A DNA stretch of 64,000 nt from Bradyrhizobium sp. CSS354. GTDB taxonomy: Bacteria; Pseudomonadota; Alphaproteobacteria; Rhizobiales; Xanthobacteraceae. Below, piece by piece: positions 25,820 through 35,128 of the stretch. Location of the stretch: NCBI RefSeq assembly GCF_029051725.1, contig NZ_JAACFU010000007.1, positions 247,501 to 311,500 on the forward strand, given 5' to 3'. The first letter of the stretch is position 1. Every line of letters begins with the position of its first letter. Made by a program: the position numbers and the translations under genes. Below the pieces are notes generated by a model. The model was not told where the DNA came from, did no database searches, and worked only from the letters and a program-made list of their open reading frames with translations.

Positions 25820-27694
25820 ATGACGACGTCAGACACGGCTGTGCATACGCAGCCCTTCCAGGCCGAGGTTTCCGAACTTTTGCACCTGATGGTGCATTCC
25901 GTCTATTCCGAGACCGATATCTTCCTGCGCGAGCTCGTCTCCAACGCTTCGGACGCCTGCGACAAGCTGCGCTATGAGGCGATCGCGAGTCCGGCGCTGC
26001 TGGGCGAGGGCGACGCGCTCAAGATCCGGATCATTCCGAACAAGACGGTCGGAACGCTTGCGATCGCCGACAACGGCATCGGCATGGAGCGGCAGGAGCT
26101 GATCGACCACCTCGGCACCATCGCCCGCTCCGGCACCAAGGCCTTCGTGTCGAAGCTCAAGGAGGCCAAGGAGGGTCTCGGCCTGATCGGTCAGTTCGGC
26201 GTCGGCTTCTATTCCGCCTTCATGGTCGCCGACAAGATCGTCGTGGTCAGCCGCCGCGCCGGCGAGAGCGACGTCTGGACCTGGACGTCCTCGGGCGGCT
26301 CGGGCTTCGAGATCGCGCGCGCCAGCGAGGAGGATGCGGCCCGCGTGCAGCGCGGCACCGAGATCGTCCTGCATCTCAAGGACGATGCGAAGAAATATCT
26401 CGAAGCTTACGAGATCGAACGTATCGTCGGCGCCTATTCCGACAATATCCTCTTCCCGATCGAGCTCGTGCCTGAAGAGGGCGAACCGCGCCAGATCAAT
26501 TCTGCAAGCGCGCTGTGGCAGCGTTCGAAATCCGAGCTCACGCCGGAAGACTACAAGAAGGCCTATCAGCAGATCGCCTCCGCCTTCGACGATCCCGCGA
26601 TGACGCTGCATTATCGCGCGGAGGGGCGTTACTCCTACGCCGTGCTGCTGTTCGCGCCCTCGACCAAGCCGTTCGATCTGTTCGAGCCGAACCGCAAGGG
26701 GCGCGTCAAGCTGTATGTCCGCCGCGTCTTCATCACCGACGATGCCGATCTGCTGCCGGGCTACCTCCGCTTCATCCGCGGCGTCGTCGACAGCGAGGAT
26801 CTTCCGCTCAACATCTCCCGCGAGATGCTTCAGAACAATCCGCAGCTCGCGCAGATCCGCAAGGCCGTGGCGACCCGCGTATTGTCCGAGCTCGAAAGCC
26901 TTGCCGAGAAGGATCCGGAGAACTTCGCGAAGATCTGGGAGGCCTTCGGTGCGGTGCTGAAGGAAGGCATCTACGAGGATTTCGAACGCCGCGAAAAGCT
27001 GCTCGCGCTGTCGCGTTTCACCACGACTGCGGGCGAGAAGCGCTCGCTCAAGGACGTCATCGCCGATTTCAAGCCGAACCAGACCGAGATCTATTATCTC
27101 GTCGGCGACAGCATCGAGCGGCTGAAGTCGAACCCCAGGCTCGAGGCGGCGACTGCGCGCGGCATCGAAGTGCTGCTGCTGTCCGATCCCGTCGATGCCT
27201 TCTGGACCTCGATGCCATCGGAGTTCGACGGCAAGCCGCTGAAGTCGCTGAGCCAGGGCGACCTCAACCTCGACCTGATCCCGCGCGTCGACGAGGCGGA
27301 CGAGGCGAAGGACGAGCCGGCCGCCGACGAGGCCGCCACCATCGCAGTGATCAAGGCCGCGCTCGGCGAGCGCGTCAGCGACGTCAAGGCATCGACGCGT
27401 CTCACCAGCTCCGCCTCCTGCCTTGTTGCCGACAGCCAGGGACCGAGCCGCGAGCTCGAGCGCATCCTGGCCCAGCAGAACCGGGGCATGCGCACCAAGC
27501 CGATCCTCGAGATCAACCTGCGCCATCCGCTGGTCACAGCGATCACCAAGGCTCAGGCCGGCTCGAAGGCGGTCGACGACCTCAGCCTGCTCCTGCTCGA
27601 ACAGGCGCAGATCCTGGACGGCGAGCTGCCGGAAGACCCTGCCGCGTTTGCGGCCAGGCTGAATCGGCTGGTGTTGCAGGGGCTCGGCGGGTAG
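25820..27694 (+). CDS. htpG: Molecular chaperone HtpG (Hsp90)
   Basis: 624 residues, full length. The N-terminal ATPase domain has FLRELVSNASDA, the DNGIGM motif, and the GQFGVGFYSAFMVADK lid region. The middle domain contains the LPLNISREMLQ segment with the catalytic Arg, and the C-terminal dimerisation domain has the LTSSASCLV block. ATP-driven cytosolic chaperone for late folding of client proteins. ATG 25820 lies 123 bp after the previous gene; no CIRCE or sigma-32 site stood out. Confidence 0.96.
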   Translation: MTTSDTAVHTQPFQAEVSELLHLMVHSVYSETDIFLRELVSNASDACDKLRYEAIASPALLGEGDALKIRIIPNKTVGTLAIADNGIGMERQELIDHLGTIARSGTKAFVSKLKEAKEGLGLIGQFGVGFYSAFMVADKIVVVSRRAGESDVWTWTSSGGSGFEIARASEEDAARVQRGTEIVLHLKDDAKKYLEAYEIERIVGAYSDNILFPIELVPEEGEPRQINSASALWQRSKSELTPEDYKKAYQQIASAFDDPAMTLHYRAEGRYSYAVLLFAPSTKPFDLFEPNRKGRVKLYVRRVFITDDADLLPGYLRFIRGVVDSEDLPLNISREMLQNNPQLAQIRKAVATRVLSELESLAEKDPENFAKIWEAFGAVLKEGIYEDFERREKLLALSRFTTTAGEKRSLKDVIADFKPNQTEIYYLVGDSIERLKSNPRLEAATARGIEVLLLSDPVDAFWTSMPSEFDGKPLKSLSQGDLNLDLIPRVDEADEAKDEPAADEAATIAVIKAALGERVSDVKASTRLTSSASCLVADSQGPSRELERILAQQNRGMRTKPILEINLRHPLVTAITKAQAGSKAVDDLSLLLLEQAQILDGELPEDPAAFAARLNRLVLQGLGG

Positions 27695-27817
27695 CGGTCG
27701 GACCACACTCACCTTGGCGTCATGTGCGCTGAGGAACGGTCGCCTCTGCCGTGGTGTTATGCCATACGAGATCGTCGGCATCCGGGCCGCCGACATGAAC
27801 GATTCGAGGATTTCTCC

Positions 27818-28099
27818 ATGCGTTTGCCGATCCTGACCCTCACTGCGATTGCCACGCTGTTCGTGGCGGCAGATGCCAGCGCCCAGACCTACGATCCACG
27901 TTACCCGGTGTGCATGCACGTCTACATGCCCGGCGGCTTCGGCGGTGGCGGCGGCGACTATTTCGACTGCTCCTTCACCTCGCTGCCGCAGTGCCGCGCC
28001 ACGGCCTCGGGCCGCTCGGCAAGCTGCGACGTCAATCCCTACTATGCGTTCGACCAACCCCCGCCGCCGCCGCGCCGGCGCCACAAGAACGTGCACTAG
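27818..28099 (+). CDS. DUF3551-like small secreted protein, copy 1
   Basis: 93 residues. Sec signal MRLPILTLTAIATLFVAADASA, then a mature domain of four Cys (in PVCMHVY, FDCSF, PQCRA and ASCDV) around a Gly-rich turn. It ends in a Pro- and Arg-rich tail. The Cys pattern and the SLPQCRATASGRSA block match a small exported family abundant in Bradyrhizobium; the function is unknown. ATG 27818 follows AGGA. A paralogue lies 33 bp downstream. Confidence 0.8.
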   Translation: MRLPILTLTAIATLFVAADASAQTYDPRYPVCMHVYMPGGFGGGGGDYFDCSFTSLPQCRATASGRSASCDVNPYYAFDQPPPPPRRRHKNVH

Positions 28100-28132
28100 C
28101 GATCCGCAATGCGGCCTTCGGGGAAAATTTTC

Positions 28133-28402
28133 ATGCGTCGCTCATTCGGCCTGATCATGACCGTCGGTGTGCTGCTCACGGCCGCGCCGTCGCATGCGCA
28201 AACCTTTGATCCGCGCTATCCCATCTGCATGCACGTTTATTCCGGTGCGAACGGCGGTGGAGGGGAGTGGTACGATTGCTCGTTCACCTCGCTGCCGCAA
28301 TGCCGTGCCACCGCTTCAGGCCGCTCCGCCACCTGCGATCTCAATCCGTATTATCCGTTCAACGCACCGCCGCAGCGCTTGCGCCATCAGCGCGGCGGCT
28401 AG
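28133..28402 (+). CDS. DUF3551-like small secreted protein, copy 2
   Basis: 89 residues from ATG 28133. The signal peptide ends at SHAQ, followed by the same four-Cys domain as the preceding gene (PICMHVY, YDCSF, PQCRA, ATCDLNPYY). The two mature parts are alike over about 50 residues while the signal and tail differ, so they arose by tandem duplication. Together they may form one transcript. Confidence 0.78.
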   Translation: MRRSFGLIMTVGVLLTAAPSHAQTFDPRYPICMHVYSGANGGGGEWYDCSFTSLPQCRATASGRSATCDLNPYYPFNAPPQRLRHQRGG

Positions 28403-28473
28403 CGCTGCGCGGATCCAGCGCTCCCGCGTCGCGTGCAGGTGCGGTCGCTACTCCGTCCGGATGCCCGACAGCT

Positions 28474-28572
28474 CCACACCTTGCGCCAGCGGTCGGTCTC
28501 CGCCGTCAGCATGCCGCCGAACTCGCCTGCATTGCCGTGCAGCGGGATTGCGCCGAGGCCGGCGTGTCGTGC
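28474..28572 (-). pseudogene. Remnant of a TctC/Bug-type solute receptor C-terminus
   Basis: Read on the minus strand, LGAIPLHGNAGEFGGMLTAE followed by TDRWRKVW matches the end of TctC-family receptors, which carry a GxxPxG-x-x-x-EF-x-x-x-I-x-x-E-x-x-RW-x-K-V pattern. The rest of the gene is absent and no complete frame surrounds it. The remaining bases of 28403-28759 hold nothing else I can support. Confidence 0.35.
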
Positions 28573-28759
28573 GGAGCGCCGACACCGTAGAACGAACTCG
28601 TCTCGTAGCCGGTGAGCGTGCCCGCGCACGCCGATCCCACGGATTAGTAAAGGATCGCTAGAGTTAATCGCGCGCTAACCCGGTTTTACCTTGTCTCTTA
28701 ACACCTGGGCAGGGCGTGCGAGCTAAGCTGCCGGCAACCAGCAGACACGTTCCGAAAGA

Positions 28760-30574
28760 ATGAACGGCATGACAATCGGCGTCATCGAGCAACCGAAAGC
28801 CGCGCGCGCACCTTCGGCTTCGAAAATCTGGCTGAACGCGATCGAGCTCACCGCAACGATCGAGACGTTGCCGGGCCGGCTGTTCGCCGACGTCGTCGAT
28901 GATTGGGCGCAGCGCCAGCCCGATCGCATTGCGCTGGCCACCGATGACGCGAGCCTCGACTATAAGGGGCTTTCGAAGCGCATCAATCGTTATGCGCGGT
29001 GGGCGCGCTCGGCCGGCGTGGCCAAGGGCGACACTGTCGCGCTGATCATGCCGAACGGCATCGATTATGTCGCGGCCTGGCTCGGCATCAGCCGGGTCGG
29101 CGGCGTGGTCGCGCTGATCAACACCAAGCTCGTAGGCCAATCGCTCGCGCATTGCATCGGAGTGGCAAAGCCCGCTCACATCATTGTCGCGCACGAGCTT
29201 GCGGAGGCGCTGGATGGCGCGTCGCCGCACCTGAAGACGGAAGCGAAGGTCTGGACCCATGGCGATGCCCGCGGCGAGCGTGCGATCGATGTCGCGCTTG
29301 CCGCCCTCGATGACGGGCCGCTTTCGCCGGGCGAGCGTGGCGACGTCACCATCGACGACCGGGCCCTGCTGATCTACACGTCCGGGACGACCGGCCTGCC
29401 GAAAGCCGCCAGCATCAGCCACCGCCGCATCCTCAACTGGGGCTTTTGGTTCGCCGGCCTCACCGGCGCGACGCCGCAGGATCGGCTCTACGATTGCCTG
29501 CCGCTGTTCCATTCGGTCGGCGGCATCGTCGCGCCATGCAGCATGCTCGCCGCCGGCGGTTCGGTGGTGATCGCGGATAAATTCTCGGCCTCGAATTTCT
29601 GGCCCGACATCGTGCGCCACGACTGCACGTTGTTTCATTATATCGGCGAGCTCTGCCGCTATCTGCTCAAGGCGCCCCCGTCGGAATACGAGAACCGGCA
29701 TCGCTTGCGGCTCGTATGCGGCAACGGCCTTCGCGGTGACATCTGGGACGATTTTCAGGCGCGTTTCGCCATTCCGCGCATCCTCGAATTCTACGCGGCG
29801 ACGGAAGGTAATTTCTCGCTGTTCAACGTCGAAGGCCAGCCCGGCGCGATCGGCCGTGTTCCGCCGCTGCTCGCGCATCGCTTCCCTGCCGGTCTCGTCA
29901 AGCTCGACCCCGACAGCGGCGCGCCGCTGCGCAATGCAGAGGGATTTTGTATCGCCTGCGCGCGCGGCGAGGCTGGTGAAGCCATAGGCCGCATCGGCAC
30001 GGCGGATGAGGGCGGCGGTCGCTTCGAGGGTTACACCGAGGCGAGCGAGACCGAAAAGAAGATACTGCGCGATGTCTTTGCCAAGGGCGATTCCTGGTTC
30101 AGAACCGGGGATCTGATGCGGCTCGACGAGAAGGGCTTCTTCCACTTCGTCGACCGCATCGGCGATACCTTTCGCTGGAAGGGCGAGAACGTCGCGACCT
30201 CGGAGGTCAACGACGCCGTGCGCGATTTCACCGGCGTGATCGACGCCACCACCTATGGCGTCAGCATCCCCGGCACCGACGGCCGCGCCGGCATGAGCGC
30301 GATCGTGGTCAACGAGGGCTTCGTCCTCGAGGGGCTGCCCGCCCATCTCGCACAGTGCCTGCCGGCCTATGCTCACCCTGTCTTTATACGCATCTCGCGC
30401 GAGCTCGATGCGACCGAGACGTTCAAGCAGAAGAAGGCCGAGCTCGCGCGCGAGGGATTTGATCCCCGCGCGGTCTCCGATCCTCTGTTCATGCTGGACC
30501 CGAAGGCTGGCACCTATGTCGCGCTGGACGCGGAGGCCTATACGCGAATCAACGAGGGTACGATCCGGCTCTAG
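28760..30574 (+). CDS. Long-chain acyl-CoA synthetase, FATP/FadD6-like
   Basis: 604 residues, ANL superfamily. The P-loop YTSGTTGLPKAA starts near residue 206. The YIGELCRYLL and GNGLRGDIW blocks, the EFYAATEGN motif and the RTGDLM and DRIGDTFRWKGENV blocks are specific for the very-long-chain acyl-CoA synthetase/fatty-acid-transport-protein subgroup. It activates long-chain fatty acids to acyl-CoA, at the membrane or in cytosol. It lies 140 bp upstream of an acyl carrier protein, ligase and reductase set on the same strand, to which it may feed acyl-CoA. Confidence 0.9.
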   Translation: MNGMTIGVIEQPKAARAPSASKIWLNAIELTATIETLPGRLFADVVDDWAQRQPDRIALATDDASLDYKGLSKRINRYARWARSAGVAKGDTVALIMPNGIDYVAAWLGISRVGGVVALINTKLVGQSLAHCIGVAKPAHIIVAHELAEALDGASPHLKTEAKVWTHGDARGERAIDVALAALDDGPLSPGERGDVTIDDRALLIYTSGTTGLPKAASISHRRILNWGFWFAGLTGATPQDRLYDCLPLFHSVGGIVAPCSMLAAGGSVVIADKFSASNFWPDIVRHDCTLFHYIGELCRYLLKAPPSEYENRHRLRLVCGNGLRGDIWDDFQARFAIPRILEFYAATEGNFSLFNVEGQPGAIGRVPPLLAHRFPAGLVKLDPDSGAPLRNAEGFCIACARGEAGEAIGRIGTADEGGGRFEGYTEASETEKKILRDVFAKGDSWFRTGDLMRLDEKGFFHFVDRIGDTFRWKGENVATSEVNDAVRDFTGVIDATTYGVSIPGTDGRAGMSAIVVNEGFVLEGLPAHLAQCLPAYAHPVFIRISRELDATETFKQKKAELAREGFDPRAVSDPLFMLDPKAGTYVALDAEAYTRINEGTIRL

Positions 30575-30714
30575 CCGCGCCAAAATTTGGAGATAGGTCC
30601 GATTTTATCCGAATTGTCCAAGAAGCCATTTACTTCTGTCGGGTAAACAAGCGGCCAAGGGAGGCGGTCATCAAGAACCGCCGCAACACGAACGACAACA
30701 GAAGCGAGCCAGCC

Positions 30715-30960
30715 ATGTCGGTACGGTCTAAGGTCATTGAAGCGATCCAGCAGATCGCCAAGGAGCAGCACGTCGCGCTTCCCGCACTCTCGGACGACCT
30801 GTCCCTGCACGAGACGGGCTTCGACTCGCTCGCCTTCGCCATCCTGGTGGCGCGCCTCGAGGACGAGACCGGCGTCGACCCCTTCACCATTTCCGAGGAC
30901 GCAGCGTTCCCCGCCACCGTGGGCGATTTCGTGCGGGCCTACGAAAATGTCCCCGCGTGA
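30715..30960 (+). CDS. Stand-alone acyl carrier protein
   Basis: 81 residues, ACP fold with the phosphopantetheine Ser S38 in the GFDSLAFA motif. The acidic helix-2 surface and the overall length match dedicated pathway ACPs, not housekeeping AcpP (which reads DSLD). Its stop overlaps the start of the next gene by 14 nt, so ACP and ligase should be made in concert. This supports a role as the acceptor of the adenylated acyl group. Confidence 0.9.
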   Translation: MSVRSKVIEAIQQIAKEQHVALPALSDDLSLHETGFDSLAFAILVARLEDETGVDPFTISEDAAFPATVGDFVRAYENVPA

Positions 30961-32329
30961 GATCTTTGCGCTGCGCGATCATCTCGGCGCGGAGCTGACG
31001 GGACGCACGCTGTCGGACGCGCACGATGTCGTGTCGCTGACGGATATCCTGTCGCAGACGGTCCTGGGTGGCCGCCTGCGCGAGCTGTCCGGCCGCGCGG
31101 TGCTGCTGAAATTGTCCGACCAGCTCCGATCGGGCCTTGCCATGATCGAGCTCGACGGTATTGCCCGTCGCATGCTGCTGTGTCCGCCCGATCTCAACCC
31201 CGCGCATCTCAATGCGCTGATGGCAGATGCCGGGATCGATGCCGTCGTCACCGACGAGCCCGATCGGTGGCCCGAGACCGGCGCGCCGTTGGTCGTCACC
31301 GCACAGCTGCCGCTCCAAGCCACTGCGCCGGCCAGGACCGAACGCGCGTCGGAATGGCTCATGCTCACTTCGGGCACGTCGGGCGTGCCGAAAATCGTCG
31401 GCCATACGCTGGAAGCACTCACCGGCGCCATCGTCGCCGAAGGCCCGGCGCGCGGACCCGCGCCGGTATGGGCGACGTTCTACGACATCCGCCGCTATGG
31501 CGGCCTGCAGATATTCCTCCGCGCCGTCCTGTCGGGCGGTTCGATGGTGCTGTCCGATCCGCATGAGGCGCTCGGCGATCACGTCACGCGACTGAACGCG
31601 CGCGGCGTCTCCCACATCTCCGGTACGCCCTCGCACTGGCGCAAGCTGTTGATGAGCGGCTCGGCCGCGCAGTTCGCGCCGCGCTATGTCCGCCTCTCCG
31701 GCGAGATCGCCGACCAGGCGGTGCTGGACGGCCTAAAGGCGGCGTTCCCGAATTCCTCCGTCGGCCATGCCTATGCATCCACCGAAGCCGGTGTCGGCTT
31801 TGCCGTCAATGACGGGCTGGAAGGCTTTCCGGCCGACTATCTCGGCAACCGTAACGGCGTCGAGATGAAGGTCGTCGACGGCTCGCTCCGCATCCGTTCG
31901 ACGCGCACCGCGCACGCCTATATCGGGCGCGAGGCGGCTGCACTCACCGACACAGACGGGTATGTCGACAGCGGCGACATCGTCGAATTGCGCGGCGACC
32001 GCTACTATTTCGTCGGCCGCCGCGGCGGCATCATCAATATCGGTGGGCTGAAGGTTCACCCCGAAGAGATCGAGGCGGTGATCAATCGTCATCCCGGCGT
32101 GCGGATGTCCCGGGCGAAGTCACGCAAGAGCCCGATCACCGGCGGCATCGTCGTTGCTGACGTGATCCTTGCTGACGGCACCGATCCGGCGCGCGCGAAA
32201 GAGATCCGCGACCAGATCCTGGATCAGTGCCGCGCGCAGCTCGCGTCCCACAAGGTGCCGGCGGTGATCCGCTTCGTCGAAGCGCTCGACGTCACCCCGG
32301 CCGGCAAACTGGCGCGCACCGATGCATAA
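30947..32329 (+). CDS. Adenylate-forming acyl ligase (probable ACP-loading enzyme)
   Basis: 460 residues, shorter than most ANL enzymes. The P-loop LTSGTSGVPK is at about 140-149. The YASTEAG motif follows, then DSGDIVELRGD, RRGGIINIGGLKVHPEEIE and the C-terminal catalytic Lys in TPAGKLAR. The N-terminal region before the P-loop is reduced. It would adenylate a carboxylic acid and pass it to CoA or, given the overlapping ACP gene, to the carrier protein. The start is ATG 30947 inside the ACP gene; longer in-frame starts would overlap the ACP entirely and look artificial. Confidence 0.85.
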   Translation: MSPREIFALRDHLGAELTGRTLSDAHDVVSLTDILSQTVLGGRLRELSGRAVLLKLSDQLRSGLAMIELDGIARRMLLCPPDLNPAHLNALMADAGIDAVVTDEPDRWPETGAPLVVTAQLPLQATAPARTERASEWLMLTSGTSGVPKIVGHTLEALTGAIVAEGPARGPAPVWATFYDIRRYGGLQIFLRAVLSGGSMVLSDPHEALGDHVTRLNARGVSHISGTPSHWRKLLMSGSAAQFAPRYVRLSGEIADQAVLDGLKAAFPNSSVGHAYASTEAGVGFAVNDGLEGFPADYLGNRNGVEMKVVDGSLRIRSTRTAHAYIGREAAALTDTDGYVDSGDIVELRGDRYYFVGRRGGIINIGGLKVHPEEIEAVINRHPGVRMSRAKSRKSPITGGIVVADVILADGTDPARAKEIRDQILDQCRAQLASHKVPAVIRFVEALDVTPAGKLARTDA

Positions 32330-33044
32330 TGTTCTCGTCACCGGCGGCAGCCGCGGTATCGGCCTTGCGATCGGCCAGCGGCTTGTCGATGCCGGCTACA
32401 ACGTGATCGCGGCGGCGCGGCGCGAGAGCGACGAGCTCAAGGCGGCGATTGCCGGGTCGGGGGGGCGCCTGCATTTCCGCGCCTGCGACCTCGCCGTCAT
32501 CGACGCGATCCCCGCTTATGCAAAGCTCGTGCGCGACGAATTCGGCCCGATCTACGGCCTCGTCAACAATGCCGGCCTCGGCACCGAAGGCCTGCTCGCG
32601 ACCATGCACAATTCCGAGATCGAGGCGCTGGTGCATCTCAACGTGCTGTCGCCGATCATTCTCACCAAATATGTCGTGCGCCAGATGATGGCCGATGGGG
32701 CCGGCCGCATCATCAACATCTCCTCGATCATCGCGACGACAGGCTATAACGGCCTCTCCGTTTATGGTGCGACCAAGGCCGCTGCCACCGGCTTCACCCG
32801 CTCGCTCGCGCGCGAGGTCGGCAAGCTCGGCATCACCGTGAACGCGATCGCGCCCGGTTTCATCGACACCGAGCTGACGCACAATCTCTCCGACGATAGC
32901 CGCAAGCGCATCGCCGGCCGCAGCGCGCTGCGCCGCCTGCCGGAGACCGACGACGTCGCGCGCATGGTGGAATATCTGCTGGGGGAGGGCGGCCGCAATG
33001 TGACGGGGACCGTGTTCACGGTCGACGCGGGCAACACGGCGTAG
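32322..33044 (+). CDS. SDR family oxidoreductase, 3-oxoacyl-ACP reductase-like
   Basis: 240 residues, classical SDR: TGGSRGIG (residues 7-14), NNAG at 82-85, catalytic S135, Y148 and K152. The Arg pair after the second strand (AARRES) suggests NADPH. Most like FabG-type ketoreductases. Overlaps the ligase gene by 8 nt, so ACP, ligase and reductase form one tightly coupled unit. It may reduce the carrier-bound 3-keto group or another carbonyl of the product. Confidence 0.9.
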   Translation: MHNVLVTGGSRGIGLAIGQRLVDAGYNVIAAARRESDELKAAIAGSGGRLHFRACDLAVIDAIPAYAKLVRDEFGPIYGLVNNAGLGTEGLLATMHNSEIEALVHLNVLSPIILTKYVVRQMMADGAGRIINISSIIATTGYNGLSVYGATKAAATGFTRSLAREVGKLGITVNAIAPGFIDTELTHNLSDDSRKRIAGRSALRRLPETDDVARMVEYLLGEGGRNVTGTVFTVDAGNTA

Positions 33045-33169
33045 GCGGAACTCCACCGCCACAATTGCATTGATCCGGCGCAATGACATCATCCGGATTT
33101 GGTCGTAAGATGCCGCGCAATCGATTGGCTTACGTCAACCGATCTGCCCTAATCGATAGGGAGCAGTCC

Positions 33170-33379
33170 ATGACCGCTTCGAACCCGGGCAAGGCGTCGG
33201 CAAAGCGCGCACAGCAAAGCGACGTTCACGGCCAGCCCGTTCACTGCGAGCCGATGTCTCATCAGAATTCCGGTGATCACGGTTACGAAATGTATCCGCA
33301 GAAATTTGTGCGTCTGGTCGGCTGCCACGACGGACCCTCATCTGCGCTGCGCAAGCGTCAGGACGAGAAGCTGCACTAG
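33170..33379 (+). CDS. Small hypothetical protein
   Basis: 69 residues from ATG 33170, with AGGGAG seven bases upstream. Hydrophilic, rich in Ser, His, Gln and Lys, with two Cys (PVHCEPM and VGCHDG). No signal or membrane segment. I do not recognise a family. It may be a Bradyrhizobium-specific small protein; it ends 4 bp before the convergent gene's stop. Confidence 0.55.
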   Translation: MTASNPGKASAKRAQQSDVHGQPVHCEPMSHQNSGDHGYEMYPQKFVRLVGCHDGPSSALRKRQDEKLH

Positions 33380-33383
33380 ACAT

Positions 33384-33761
33384 TCAGGTCCGGTGCTTCG
33401 GCAGGTCAATCCGTTCGTGTGAGAACTCCGGCGGGCCGTCGGTCAGGCGGCGGATCCGGCGCTCGCGTTCGTCTTCAGACAGGGCAGGATCGAGCAGTCC
33501 CTCGAGTTCATGCACCGCAAGCTCTTCGATCCTGGTGGCATCCGAAGCGAGCGGGTGCCCTGGCGGGAGTGCCGGGGGCGCGACCTTCAGGCCCAGCTCG
33601 ACCAGCGTGCGGATGGCATCTGAGCGCGACAGGTGATGGGTTTCGGCCCAATGATCGACGGCCGCGGTCAGGCTTTCCGGCATCTTCACCGCGCTGATCG
33701 GATCACGCCCGGTGCGCCGGCTTACCGGAGCGATGGGGTCCTTCCTGTCGGAGTCGGACAC
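33384..33761 (-). CDS. Ribbon-helix-helix domain protein
   Basis: 125 residues from a GTG start. Residues 22-60 (AVKMPESLTAAVDHWAET, then LSRSDAIRTLVELGL) form a ribbon-helix-helix unit of the CopG/Arc type, likely dimeric and DNA-binding. The C-terminal half is acidic and charged, with a possible coiled helix. No toxin gene is adjacent, so an antitoxin role has no support. Start uncertain because no clear ribosome-binding site precedes it. Confidence 0.68.
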   Translation of the reverse strand: MSDSDRKDPIAPVSRRTGRDPISAVKMPESLTAAVDHWAETHHLSRSDAIRTLVELGLKVAPPALPPGHPLASDATRIEELAVHELEGLLDPALSEDERERRIRRLTDGPPEFSHERIDLPKHRT

Positions 33762-33984
33762 GTCGATGTTCCCGCGCTACCATGTCAGATCATCGAGACT
33801 AGACGCCATTTGCGCGCAGCTGTTTGATGCCGATCAATGACCTTGTGTGGCATTGCAGCGCGCCCTCATCTTGTTGTCCGGTTCTATTTCGGCCAATGGT
33901 TGCAAGGGCGCGCCTGGCGAACCCGAATCGATTCTACTACGTATGTCTCTTTGGACGTGCGTCCCAACGATCTGGCATCATCCG

Positions 33985-35124
33985 ATGACATCAGCGTTCT
34001 ATAGCGGCATTCCGGTCTTTCGCGGCTTCACCAGCCTGATGGACCCTGCTTTGTATTCGCCGCTGCCCGACGACTGGAGCGTCGGCGTTGCCGACATCGT
34101 GGATTCCACCAACGCTATCGCGGCGCAGCGCTACAAGGCGGTGAACATGGCCGGCGCCGCCGTGATCGCGGCGGTGACGAACGCATTGGAGGGACGCGAA
34201 TTTCCCTTCGTGTTCGGCGGCGACGGCGCGAGTTTCGCGGTCGCGCCGGGTGATCTCAACCGCGCGCACGAAGCGCTGGCCGCGACCGCGACCTGGGTGC
34301 GGGAGGATCTCGATCTGACGATGCGTGTCGCGCTGGTGCCGGTCAGGGCCATCCGCGCTCAGGGCCTCGACGTGCGCGTCGCGCGCTTCGGTCCATCGGC
34401 CAATTTGTCCTATGCGATGTTCTCCGGTGGCGGGCTCGCCTGGGCTGATGCGGCGATGAAGCGCGGTGAGTTCGCGGTCGCGGAAGCGCCCGCGGGCACG
34501 CAGCCCGATCTCTCCGGCCTGTCCTGCCGTTTCGAAGTGATGCCGGCCGCGCGCGGCCTCATCTTGTCGGTGCTGGTGATGCCGGCTCTGGGCGCCGACC
34601 CGCGGGTCTTCCGCAAGGTGATCGAGGACGTCATCCATCTCGTCGAGCGCAGCCCGGACGCCGGTCGGCCCGTGCCGCCGCAAGGGCCGCCGCTGACATG
34701 GCCGCCGCAGGGACTGGAATATGAGGCGCGCACCATGCGCGGGGGGTCGCTGCTCGCACGCCGCGCCCGGGTGCTGGCCTACACGCTTTTCGTCTACCTG
34801 ATCATGCGCTTCGATCTCAAGGTCGGCGGCTTCGTGCCGAAGCTCTATACGCGGCAGGTCGTGGAGAACTCCGACTTCCGAAAATATGACGACGGCCTGC
34901 GCATGATCCTCGACTGTACGCCGGAGCTCGAGCGCGCCCTCAGCGATCGTCTCGCGACTGCCGCGCGCGACGGCATCGTGCGCTACGGTCTCCACCAGCA
35001 GGACGCCGCGATGATGACCTGCTTCACCCCGTCGCCGCTGCGCAGCGACCACGTCCATTTCATCGACGGCGCGCGGGGCGGCTACGCCTCGGCTGCGACG
35101 GCGCTGAAGGCGATGATGGCGTGA
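33985..35124 (+). CDS. DUF3095 family protein (nucleotide-cyclase-like)
   Basis: 379 residues from ATG 33985. The N-terminal half has the two-strand cyclase-like pattern (WSVGVADIVDSTNAI, then FPFVFGGDGASFAVAP) with Asp residues placed as in class III adenylate/GGDEF-type catalytic domains. DUF3095 proteins share this. The C-terminal half holds a hydrophobic ALVLAYTLFVYL-like segment, then a domain ending HFIDGARGGYASAATALK. No substrate is proven for the family. An in-frame start upstream exists but lacks a good ribosome-binding site. Confidence 0.75.
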   Translation: MTSAFYSGIPVFRGFTSLMDPALYSPLPDDWSVGVADIVDSTNAIAAQRYKAVNMAGAAVIAAVTNALEGREFPFVFGGDGASFAVAPGDLNRAHEALAATATWVREDLDLTMRVALVPVRAIRAQGLDVRVARFGPSANLSYAMFSGGGLAWADAAMKRGEFAVAEAPAGTQPDLSGLSCRFEVMPAARGLILSVLVMPALGADPRVFRKVIEDVIHLVERSPDAGRPVPPQGPPLTWPPQGLEYEARTMRGGSLLARRARVLAYTLFVYLIMRFDLKVGGFVPKLYTRQVVENSDFRKYDDGLRMILDCTPELERALSDRLATAARDGIVRYGLHQQDAAMMTCFTPSPLRSDHVHFIDGARGGYASAATALKAMMA

Positions 35125-35128
35125 AGCG

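Noticed and set aside
25829..28096. A 755-codon open frame on the minus strand across htpG
   Set aside because: It is the antisense shadow of htpG in GC-rich DNA; no family resemblance, and htpG is beyond doubt.
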